DNA of 64,000 nt from Coptis chinensis (Eukaryota > Streptophyta > Magnoliopsida > Ranunculales > Ranunculaceae), in contig JADFTS010000110.1 of NCBI GenBank assembly GCA_015680905.1, positions 88,371 through 152,370 on the forward strand, read 5' to 3'. How positions within the stretch are numbered: position 1 is the first letter of the stretch; each line of letters begins with the position of its first letter. The translations under genes and the position numbers were made by a program. The notes under the pieces were generated by a model, which did no database searches, was not told the origin of the DNA, and saw only the letters and a program-made list of their open reading frames with translations. Of the stretch, positions 55,870 through 64,000 are shown piece after piece.

Positions 55870-56602
55870 GTGATTCCATCTCCATCTCACTCTCTACTTT
55901 CTCCTCCTCACTATCTACTTTCTCCTCGTCAATGTTTTCATCATCATCAATATTATGAAGTTCGTTCCTCGTGTTCAAAACACCATTTTCACCTCCACGG
56001 ACTCCATATCAACAACAACATCTTCGCGGTGAAACTCCAAGGTCACGTTTCTACGATATGTCACTCTCAACCTTCTTAGAATCATCAAACTCCACAACTT
56101 CCACATCTGTCTCCTCACCCAAAGAACCCAAAATACTCACTTCTAATAAAGGATTCTTTGTAATACTATCGATGAATGAGGCTCGATTCCACTAACAAAT
56201 TCATACGACCCGCCACTTACATCACTCTTTTCCTCGGAATCCTCACCAACCTTCTCCCGATCATCACATGCCTTTGAAACATAAAGCATTATTTTCCTCA
56301 AAATCAACCTCAGTACTCTTTCTCCAATGCCAAGTATTCACCTCAGTTTCAAAACCACTCTTCTCCTCACTTTTCAACTTCCCCACCTCCAAAACTTAGG
56401 ACCTCAACTCAATGTCGAGACCATTCTTCTCCTCAAACTCAAACTCAGCCTCACTACTCTTACTCTCCAAAACTTCAACACATACCTCACTTTCTAAACC
56501 ACTCTTCACATCAATTTTCACTTCACTTGTATCCTTACTACTCTTATTCTCCATAACTTCACAACTCAACTCACTTTCTAACAAACCACTCTTCTCTTCC
56601 AT
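55870..56602 (-). pseudogene. Acidic Glu/Ser/Lys repeat protein, unrecognised, broken
   Basis: The frame starting at an ATG at 56602 reads MEEKSGLLESELSCEVMENK, VKSGLESEVCVEVLESKSSE and EEKNGLDIELRS, i.e. three or four degenerate copies of a (K)SGLxxE...EVxExKSS unit. After a stop near 56396 similar acidic sequence returns in other frames (EEKSGFETEVNTWHW; NIDDDENIDEEKVDSEEEKV to about 55870). It is probably an intrinsically disordered protein fragment. Upstream (about 56740-56660) a short frame begins MASTGTLLRNRNKTRSMFFE. Confidence 0.4.
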
Positions 56603-57354
56603 TTCAACTCCATAATATTAGATTCTAAATGCAAGTGAATAGTTTCTTAGCTCAAACAAAAAGTAAAAGTTACCAAAGGTTCAAAAAACATGCTTCTGGT
56701 CTTATTTCTGTTTCTGAGAAGCGTTCCGGTAGAAGCCATATTAACCCCTGAACAATAATTCCAAATTTACCGAGCATTAAGACTGTATGCAATGATCAAT
56801 CGCTTGTAAATTGGCCAAATAAACATTCATAGATAAATAAAACTTACTTTGGGCATGAAGTAGAATCCCATTTCACATAAAAGCATTTACATTGAAAAAG
56901 AACTACTAAAAGCTTTTAAATTGTATATAATGAAAAATCATGCCAACTATGCTAGCTTATAAAGATGGAACCTGAGAACCAAAGTCTTTTCTAACATCAA
57001 ATAAAAGTCCAAATATATACTAAATATAGTGAACACGAAACATTTTTTATTTCTTGCTTGATCATAAGGATTTGATTAAAGACGGGTAGCTGTCTCTTTG
57101 ATCTGAACAAAAAGAATAACAACCCAATTAACGATTATGAGAGATTACCTGAGAGTAGTGGAGCAACAATTGTTCGATCTATTCGGAGCACCAACGACAG
57201 CAAGTAAAACGAACATTTTGATGTATTGTTTATGAACCTAGTTTTTTTTTTCCTGGTAAAGGTCTATTTTTCGGGTAATGGTCGGGGTGGGGTTTTGAGT
57301 TTTGATGAAAGGTGTTTTGATTTTTTTTTTTATTTGACATTGTTACGCGAACAG

Positions 57355-57492
57355 TTAACAAAAGTGGGCGTGAATTTGATTTTTTTTTTCCCGAAAATAT
57401 TAGAAAAATTGACGTGTCAGTCTCAGAGAAAAAAGGGGGCTGACGTGTTTCACTGGGAGCATTCTCGACTGTTGAGTATTAATGGTCTTTGA
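57355..57492 (-). repeat. Helitron-family 5' end, copy 2
   Basis: The reverse complement aligns with 38263-38400 over about 130 bp (ATTAATACT, AATGCTCCCAGTGA, CACGTCAGCCCC, TTTTTTCTCT, GACACGTCA). It lacks one internal AAATGCTC unit present in copy 1. Confidence 0.75.
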
Positions 57493-57499
57493 TATCAAA

Positions 57500-58495
57500 G
57501 CCCTTCCACATGAAATGCTTAGATATGTTGTGAGATATATGAAATTTTTGTTCATGCATTAACTATTTTATTCTAAACCATTAAAGGCCTAGAGACACTC
57601 CAAAGACATCGAACTTGTTAGTTCTAGATGACTTTAACCTACTAGCACATATTTAATTATTGGTCCCTTTGATTCTCCTTAGGTTTAGCATTTCCCATTT
57701 TCCACCCAGATTGCAATCAAATTTATGTCCTCTTTATATAGAACTTTTCAACTAAAATTTGCATTATGGTTTTTATAAACTTGCAAGGGGAAATGAGAAA
57801 AATCTAGCATCCCGTAAATTCTTTTATCTACATTCACCATTTTTAAAATAGGGAAATTTAAAAGTGAAAAATTTAGGAACACTCAAAATCATACCGAAGT
57901 TTTTACACCCCATCAACTTTGCAAATTAGAATTCCACCCCAGTTCTTTCATTATTAGACTTCCACCCCTACTTTCACAACAAGTTACATTGATGCTTTTT
58001 CTTTGCATGTGCAAGTACACATCTACCCTCACCGTAAAATGACTAATAAGCCCTTTGACTCCTCCAATACCAAAACCCATTCAATTGCCCGCATTAAGGT
58101 CATCACAACCCATTTAATCCAACGAACCTAATTTTTTTGCCTAAATGACATCGACTACCCCTGGCCACCTAAAATACCCAAAATAACCTCACTCATGTTT
58201 TCTCAATCGCCATGTGTCATCATCCTAACTAACTTGATCGATTCGGCATGTGGCAAAAATAACCGTTTTGGTTCTAACCTTTAAGTGAAGCGTGACCATT
58301 GTTCACTTTCGAACTCCTCGCGAAAAAGGAAGAAGAAGTGGAAGAAAAAAAAGAGCCGGAAGAAAAACATAAAAATGGGAGGTGGTGGAGAATTAGTCTA
58401 AATCAAAAGCAATGTTGGAGAAGGTATTTCCACTTTGTACCTAAATCTTGTTACTTATTAGTTCTTTGTGATGAGTGGGTGAATTAGTAATTAAA
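57500..58495. other. Noncoding; possible outer end of a decayed MULE
   Basis: No gene. The block at about 57890-58290 is rich in short CACCCC- and CATGTG-type motifs and precedes MULE-related coding remnants, so it may include an old terminal repeat; its mate was not found. Confidence 0.35.
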
Positions 58496-58499
58496 TTTT

Positions 58500-58741
58500 G
58501 TTAATTTTAGGATCGTGGTTGCTTCTCATGTAGAAAGCTTGATCATTGGATTCAGAATTGTCCCTAGAACGGCTCTCCTCGCAGGAGATGCGATATTGGT
58601 CGTGTTGTGAGAACTTCACAACAACCTCATTCATTTGGTCAAAAGTTTTTGAGTTGCCCAAACCAAAAGTGCCGGAGCTTTCAATGGATGAAGCATGCTC
58701 TGAAAGAGTTAATCGAGCAACAACTTAGTAAGTTGTTATCG
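58500..58741 (+). pseudogene. CCHC zinc knuckle plus GRF-type zinc finger remnant
   Basis: The plus strand reads GCFSCRKLDHWIQNCP, a CX2CX4HX4C knuckle, then one in-frame stop (TAG). RRRCDIGRVVRTSQQPHSFG and QKFLSCPNQKCRSFQWMKHA follow, a GRF-type finger (CxxGxxxxxxTS...GxxFxxCP...CxxFQW). It ends at a stop after ALKELIEQQLSKLL. CCHC-plus-GRF combinations occur in plant transposon-related proteins. The internal stop marks it as a remnant. Confidence 0.6.
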
Positions 58742-58749
58742 TAGATGGG

Positions 58750-59630
58750 GCTCATCTAGGGAGTTCTAAGAGGAAGTGGAGAGTTTCGGGTTGAAATAGA
58801 AATGGATAATTTGTGTGATGGGTTCGAGGCAAATGTGATTGTGAAAAGGAAAGGGAAGGGTGAAGTTTGTATTTGGTTGAGTTTGGTTTTCAGTTTGGGA
58901 GTCTCAGTTTGGTATGTTTCGTTATAGTTTGTTCAGTACTCTAGTTTGTTAGAGTACTCTTTGTCTTTGTTTTATCAGTACTGTTGTTTTGTTTTGGATG
59001 TTTCGTTGTAATCTTGTAATCCTGTCAAGTTTTAGTTTTAGAGTTAGTTTTAAATGTTGAAGTTTGAAGTGAAATTTTAGTTTGGTAATGAAGTTTTAGT
59101 TTGTTAATGAAGTTTGGTAATGAAGTTTTAGTTATGTTGTAAATGTGCAGGTTTTATCAATCAGTCAATTTTAGGTGGTTCTGCTCGAATATGTTTGAAC
59201 TGTATGCAATATGAAGTGCATGTTTGAAAACAGAGAAGAGTAACAGAACAAAAAACAGTATTGCAGAGAAAACTAGCACTGACTCTAAACATTGAAACTA
59301 GAGTACTCTTGAAACTAACATAACAACACTAAACATTGAAAATAATAGGACGAAACATGCAAAACATTGGAACTAACATTGGACACTTGACACTAACTTG
59401 AACTCCTGACTTGACTCTAAACATAGATCTTCAAGCATAGAAACATAGAATGATTGAACTTCAAACATATAACACACCATGAAACAGGACAAACTTGAGA
59501 TTACTTCTTCTTGTTGCTGGATTTCTTCTTGCTCATGCAAACTCCAGCTGCTTCTAGTGCCAAGACAATTTCTTTAGCTTGACGTGCAGGTGATTGCATG
59601 TAATGGTCTTGGACCACCTACTCTTAGTGA
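58750..59630. other. No gene; short GAAGTTTTAGTTTG-type repeats
   Basis: T/G-rich sequence with several copies of GTAATGAAGTTTTAGTTTG between 59068 and 59132, then AT-rich DNA. Nothing coding was recognised. Confidence 0.5.
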
Positions 59631-59634
59631 TCGC

Positions 59635-59985
59635 CTAAGAAGAAGAGGAGGTGCTTTTGTTGGTGGTGGTGGTTATGGTGGTGCTGTTGTTTGTGGTGGT
59701 GGTGTTGGTTGTGGTTGTGCTGGGTGGTGCAAATATCAAATCAAAATCCTTGGGTGGTGGTGGAGGAGCAAAGCCTGGGTTTGGAGCAAAGCCAGGTGGA
59801 GGATATGATCCTAATTCATCTTCACATAGACCAAAATAAGAGTCCAACTGTAAATAGCACATGCAATTGTAATGCTTACAGACTTTGAGACTTAACTTGT
59901 CATCGTTCTCTATCATCTCCAAGAACACCCCTCGATTTTTTTGTCTTTGAGCAAAAAGACTTGATTTGCTCAAAAGATTGTTCAA
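59635..59985 (-). CDS. Pro/Thr/Ser-rich small ORF, doubtful
   Basis: A 116-residue minus-strand frame with an N-terminal cysteine cluster (KVCKHYNCMCYLQLDSYFGL), a Pro-rich middle (SYPPPGFAPNPGFAPPPPPK) and a Thr/Ser homopolymer tail that comes from a GGT-rich tract. It may be part of a transposon protein of the flanking MULE region. No homolog recognised. Confidence 0.25.
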   Translation of the reverse strand: MNNLLSKSSLFAQRQKNRGVFLEMIENDDKLSLKVCKHYNCMCYLQLDSYFGLCEDELGSYPPPGFAPNPGFAPPPPPKDFDLIFAPPSTTTTNTTTTNNSTTITTTTNKSTSSSS

Positions 59986-60747
59986 TTTGTTTGCTATATA
60001 TCTAATTGAAATTTTGACATTGTTCCTGCTTTCGCCATTGTTTGTTTTGTTTGCATTTTTTGTGTGAGGAGATGAGAGATGTGATTGGTGATGTGAGTTG
60101 TGCTTGGATGGGGGGTGGTTATGCCTTTATAGAACAGAGATGAACAATGTTTATTCACGAGGCATTGACTAACCACCTAGAAAAATAGATGTAAAATTTT
60201 CTCAATATTTCTATTTCCATATATGCAAAACACAATATCACAACTTTCTTTCTTAATATGCTAACTTAATTCCATAAATCCATAACTCGACAATTTTAAA
60301 AGCCAAGATAATCGCCATTAACATAATAAACTAGCCTAATAATCCAATCATTTCAGAATGATCTAATAATCCATCACCAGAATCTAATAAGAGTACTCAT
60401 CTAATAATCCAACCGATTTGAGCCATTCAAAATGAGTCCAAAATAACCAAAACAAATGCAAACATACTAACTTACAAAAGTATCATTCATCCAACTATAC
60501 ATTGATCGCATTGTTCCAAGTTCATTGTTCCAAAAGTAATAAGTCTAAATTGTGGTCATGGATTAGCTACCCGACCACCTTAAACTTTGGTCTAGGGTTG
60601 TACAAGCTTCACACGATAGCTTCTCCATTGGCTTGACAGTGGCTTCTCAACTATAGTAGCTCTAGACCTACTCACAATATTTGGTGCCTTGAAAAGAGCC
60701 CTAACACTAGACAAGATGCTCGCGGGTGCCTTCACGCCTTTATGATC

Positions 60748-60880
60748 AAAGATGTAAAACACTTGCACTATTCTTTTTCCCTCTCTCGCTTTTATGATCA
60801 AGTCACCCATAGCAAAGATGTAAAACACTTGCACTATTATTTTTGCCCCTCTTCTTTCTTCATGATCAAGTCACCCGCAG
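60748..60880 (+). repeat. 66-bp tandem duplication
   Basis: AAAGATGTAAAACACTTGCA...ATGATCAAGTCACCC is repeated (starts at 60748 and 60814) with substitutions in the pyrimidine-rich middle. Confidence 0.85.
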
Positions 60881-61239
60881 AAGATGTCCAGGTTCGGTGC
60901 TTTGAAAAAGGTAGGTCCATTGCTTTGGCTCTTCCTTGGGTGTTCATGTCTTGGTAGTGCCACTTACATGGGTGCATTACTTGGCGGTTTTGCTTGGGGG
61001 TCACTTGCGTGGAGCATCATCGCCATTTCTTAATGCCTTGTATTTGCCTTTTAATACCACTTTGAGTCTTCCACACAATTTTTCTACAAAATAAGACAAA
61101 AACAAGAGTCAATTTAAATTTGGTATCATTTTAGTAACAATGAAGTACCTAGTACAATCAGAACTTACTTTGCCCTGTCCATGACAGTGGACTCTCCTGT
61201 AACTGTTCTAAACCTTGTCCAAGGTTTAGGTTTCAGTCT

Positions 61240-61475
61240 TGGTTATGTTTTCTTTGCATTGCTTCCATTACTTCCATTGCTTGATACTTCTGATGCAGCA
61301 AGACCCTTACATGACCTTGCATTATGCCCTTCTCCTTTACATTTGTTGCAAGTTATTTTCCTCTTTTTTTGGACATGCCCATTTTCATTTTCATCCTCAG
61401 GGAGCTTTCATTCTCTCCTTTCTAGGCCTTCCAATACCCCTCACCAAATGAGGTGGTTTCAAATGTTTGGTTGGA
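61240..61475 (-). pseudogene. MULE transposase C-terminal zinc knuckle
   Basis: The minus strand reads KPPHLVRGIGRPRKERMKAP and, after a frame change, ENENGHVQKKRKITCNKCKG with EGHNARSCKG. GRPRKxR followed by a CX2CX4HX4C knuckle is the standard C-terminus of MuDR-type plant transposases. The frame change and a stop in the first frame make it a remnant. It is part of a minus-strand MULE extending to about 62400. Confidence 0.8.
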
Positions 61476-61559
61476 TCCTAAGAAAATAGAACACTTTACA
61501 AATTTGTTTGAAGAACATTAAACTTGGCAAATATATAAAACTCATATATAAATAAATAC

Positions 61560-61720
61560 TTACAGGTTTAGGCCAATCTTTGACATCTTTCATGGGTTTG
61601 ACATTACTTGTGTAAGCTAACCGGGTACCAGACCAAAAGTAAGAGCTGCAAAGATTTCCAACCCACTCAACTCTTCTTCGTAAGAGCACTCTCACAAAGA
61701 TGAATACACATAATCCCAAC
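61560..61720 (-). pseudogene. MULE transposase segment upstream of the zinc knuckle
   Basis: The frame contains LAYTSNVKPMKDVKDWPKP, resembling the Y...V.PM...WP block that precedes the GRPxK motif in MULE transposases. It ends next to a GTAAG-like donor. Confidence 0.45.
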
Positions 61721-61939
61721 CATCATTATAACCCTACATTCACAAGTGTGGTCCACAATATTGACAGCCCACCTATCACCATGGTAATTTTTCACCACAA
61801 AAGATATGATGATCATCCTAACATTTAAATGTGTAGTTTCGGAGACGCTCTAATCATCTTAACTATATGTTTATTCACTCTAGGGACCAATCCATTTTGA
61901 TCCCATTCTTTACAAGCCTGTTTCCTCTTGCACCTCAAA

Positions 61940-62400
61940 CTCATCAACAAAATGTGATATTTGTCAAGTAAATAGATAATTGGAAGGTCTCTCCCAAGAT
62001 CCAACTATTGAAAAAGACTGGAGAAATTAATGATACTTGTTCAACTTTTAAGTTCTTCATAAAAATGAGACCTAGCCCATGTTTCATATTCCTCCTTTTG
62101 CAACCACTTATGGCTTCCAATGTTTTCTTTTTATCACTTCCATCCACCTCTCAAAGTTTTCCTTTTTTTTTTATCACTTCCATCCACCTCTCAAAGTTTT
62201 CCTTTTATATGCCTTTAGAGGCGTTCATATGCCATTGTTCCATATACTCACCCTTGAACAACTTTTTGAAGTTCTTACATGTGTTTAAAATAGAACCTAT
62301 GTTGTGCTCTCTAGGAAATAGACATTTAACGGCTTGAATCAAACCCTTTTGCCTACCGGGAATAAAGGTAATAGGCCAGTGGTGTAGTTCTAGCTTCGAC
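61940..62400 (-). pseudogene. MULE transposase core remnant
   Basis: The minus strand reads HHWPITFIPGRQKGLIQAVK then CLFPREHNIGSILNTCKNFK, the xxxISDRxxGLxxAxxxxFPxAEH...C..H..NF region of the MULE catalytic domain. WMEVIKK-type segments follow, with a 38-bp duplication that repeats NFERWMEVIK. The usual Asp of SDxxxG is Pro-Gly here and the His/Cys pattern is altered, so the catalytic site is lost. Confidence 0.65.
62133..62207 (+). repeat. 38-bp tandem duplication within the MULE core
   Basis: ATCACTTCCATCCACCTCTC with AAAGTTTTCCTTTT occurs twice, separated by a T-run. Confidence 0.85.
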
Positions 62401-62409
62401 CATTTATAC

Positions 62410-63380
62410 TCAAAAACTCACTCCATGACTACTTACACTCAGACCTACAAATATATATAGCCAATGAAAATAAACCATTATTTCCATCTAAAGCAACCAT
62501 GCTAAGCACTGACCTCCATATTATTTCCCTTTTAAGGAAACAACCATCCAACCCTAACTAATGGCTTACAACCAACCTAAAAACCACGTAATACAAGCAT
62601 CAAATGAAATACACACTCTTTCAAATCAAGTTGTGTCAACATCTCTTGAGTATTTTGCAATAGTAGATAGACCATTACTCTCTATGAATCTACAAGCAAG
62701 CAACAAACATGCAATTAATCAATCACAATCAATTTGATTTGAAATCACAAGTGTAAACATTTATGAAGTGTATACCATGTTACATAAAGACTAGGATCAT
62801 GTTGTAGCTTTCCTCATAATCACCATAAATTTGTGGTAGAGACTTTAATCTTGCATTCCAAGTCAATCCAATAACTTATATTGACATGAAAAACCCTATG
62901 ATTTTTTTTTTATGAAAAAGTGAGTCATGGTTTTGAAATAAACCTTGAGAAAACAATAGAAGAGTTACTACATTAGTACAATGTAAAAAGACAAATATGA
63001 GATAATTAAACTCCACACACTTACAATTAATTAACCTTCATTTGCTCTTGAATTTTTCTTACTACCTAATTTGCATTGGCCATTAATTCAACATATCACA
63101 ATCGGTCGACAAGTATGTATTGGCCGATTAGTATTGACCTCATTGTGAATCCATCTTTATCTCTCTCTCGAAATAAGCTACACATGGACATTGTACCTTC
63201 TTTCTATCTTCTCCTAAACAAACCCCTCCTAATTCTTAGCGGGTCATTCTTGATTGTCGTGTATGAAACCTATTTCCTATACAAAAATCTTTTTATATCA
63301 TCTCAAAAACTTATCAATGTTAAGCCACTCCATTTCTACCTCCCAAATTAATGGTGTGTTTACAGACCGCTCCACTTCCA
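62410..63380. other. No gene recognised
   Basis: AT-rich sequence between the MULE core and a Pro-rich frame. It may be the upstream part of the same MULE but is too decayed to read. Confidence 0.4.
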
Positions 63381-63383
63381 TCT

Positions 63384-63704
63384 CTATATCAACATGTTTG
63401 CCCAGGTCCCTGCAATGAAGTTAACAAAGTCTACTTTATTTTGCAATGACATGGTCCTCCTCATCCTCGAAGAATGTGTGCTCCTATACCCCTCATCATC
63501 CTCAATCGCTCCTATGGGTCTTGGTGGTGGTGGTGGTGGAAATTGAAAAGGTGTTAGTGCATGTGAAATGGGTGTTGTGGAATCTGTGCTGATGGACCTA
63601 AAATGTGGTGAGTAGATCGTTTGAGTTGTATGTGGTGGTGGAGGATATATGCTCCCAAGCGAGCTAAATTGGATAGGGTGGTAGTGGGGTAATGCATCGA
63701 CCAT
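63384..63704 (-). CDS. Proline-rich ORF, doubtful, possibly transposon N-terminus
   Basis: A 106-residue frame from an ATG at 63704, Pro/His/Ser-rich (GSIYPPPPHTTQTIYSPHFR, FQFPPPPPPRPIGAIEDDEG), ending MRRTMSLQNKVDFVNFIAGT. It is on the same strand as the MULE remnants. No domain recognised; it may come from simple-sequence DNA (a GGT run near 63520-63540). Confidence 0.25.
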   Translation of the reverse strand: MVDALPHYHPIQFSSLGSIYPPPPHTTQTIYSPHFRSISTDSTTPISHALTPFQFPPPPPPRPIGAIEDDEGYRSTHSSRMRRTMSLQNKVDFVNFIAGTWANMLI

Positions 63705-64000
63705 GGACTGAACTTAGAGGTGCTATTGGTGGTAAATCCTCATTCCGTTAATCCTGTACCATCAAAATCATCCCTAATATTACCAAAGACAACTGCTGGT
63801 AAAATCATCATTATCTTTACGATACTCTATTCTTAGTGATAATTCTTCTTCCTTGTACTTTTTATGTATCTTGTTTAGTTTCCTACACTTTGAGTTGTAA
63901 TTGTGGAGTCAAGCAAATCCATAGTTTCAACTAGCCTTCTATAAGTTCCTTCAAGTTCAACAAATACATGATTCCAATCGCCTTATATCTTCCTCCCATG

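Larger units (their letters stand above)
45520..57492 (-). mobile_element. Helitron 2 (12.0 kb, minus strand) with Rep-region remnant and captured fragments
   Basis: The minus-strand 5' end TCAAAGACCATTAATACT (from 57492, preceded by A) and the 3' hairpin plus CTAG at 45520, followed by T, fit the Helitron rules. Inside, on the same strand, are Helitron N-terminal coding exons (47.2-52.4 kb), interrupted by a CACTA-type element (47627-50633). An ILP1::SPT6 chimeric fragment (54015-55300) and an acidic repeat protein region (55870-56602) lie nearer the 5' end. The helicase domain was not found, so the element appears partly decayed; its family ends match Helitron 1. Confidence 0.72.

Noticed and set aside
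38263..57492. Inverted repeats read as terminal repeats of one 19-kb MULE
   Set aside because: No 9-bp direct duplication flanks them, while TC starts, A/T flanks and two matching hairpin-CTAG ends inside fit two Helitrons much better.
59584..59888. Plus-strand Val/Gly/Trp-rich ORFs
   Set aside because: Artefacts of a GGT/GTG-rich simple-sequence tract.

Overview
The window looks like a repeat-rich, gene-poor stretch of a eudicot plant nuclear genome. It is AT-rich and intron-bearing, with Ty1/copia, LINE, hAT, Mutator-like (MULE), CACTA and Helitron sequences, plant-type PPR-DYW proteins and a plant-like tubulin cofactor C. The species cannot be fixed from the sequence alone. Only three loci look like resident host genes: a six-pass membrane protein (1905-2879, minus), an intronless tubulin-folding cofactor C gene (31111-32136, plus) and a PLS-DYW pentatricopeptide gene (35889-38000, minus) that carries two single-base frameshifts.

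Layout. 1-1540: end of a Ty1/copia element on the minus strand (gag remnant, primer-binding site, LTR), inserted into an unknown dispersed repeat whose inverted partner lies at 9659-9830. 3256-6823: 5'-truncated LINE with a 15-bp target-site duplication. 6864-10354: four non-autonomous hAT-type elements, each with a perfect 8-bp duplication, one of them inside a duplicated host segment. 11245-12349: a palindromic MULE-type element with a perfect 9-bp duplication. 12.4-16.3 kb: a minisatellite, hairpins, a Helitron 3' end and a PPR-DYW pseudogene. 16.8-20.9 kb: a patchwork of gene fragments (receptor-like kinase, MULE/FAR1, dsRNA-binding, PP2C, RNase III). 22.0-28.1 kb: an inverted-repeat-bounded segment with a 654-bp tandem duplication and a chimera of ribosomal protein L4 and PPR exons, followed by a proteasome beta-7/BRAHMA ATPase fusion. 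31.1-38.0 kb: the main genic island.

38263-57492 reads best as two Helitrons of one family inserted tail to tail. Helitron 1 (plus, 38263-45429) carries SNAP33-like, PPR and glycine-rich protein fragments. Helitron 2 (minus, 45520-57492) carries decayed Helitron N-terminal coding sequence, an internal CACTA-type insertion (47627-50633) and an ILP1::SPT6 chimeric fragment. The two 3' ends are only 90 bp apart, and the 5' ends share an inverted repeat starting TCAAAGAC. 57.9-64 kb is an eroded autonomous MULE (CCHC and GRF zinc fingers, transposase core, terminal zinc knuckle).

The genes do not form a pathway or operon. The strongest theme is repeated capture and fusion of host exons by transposons. 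I saw no tRNA, rRNA or CRISPR array. Protein assignments come from reading motifs by eye; no database search was run.
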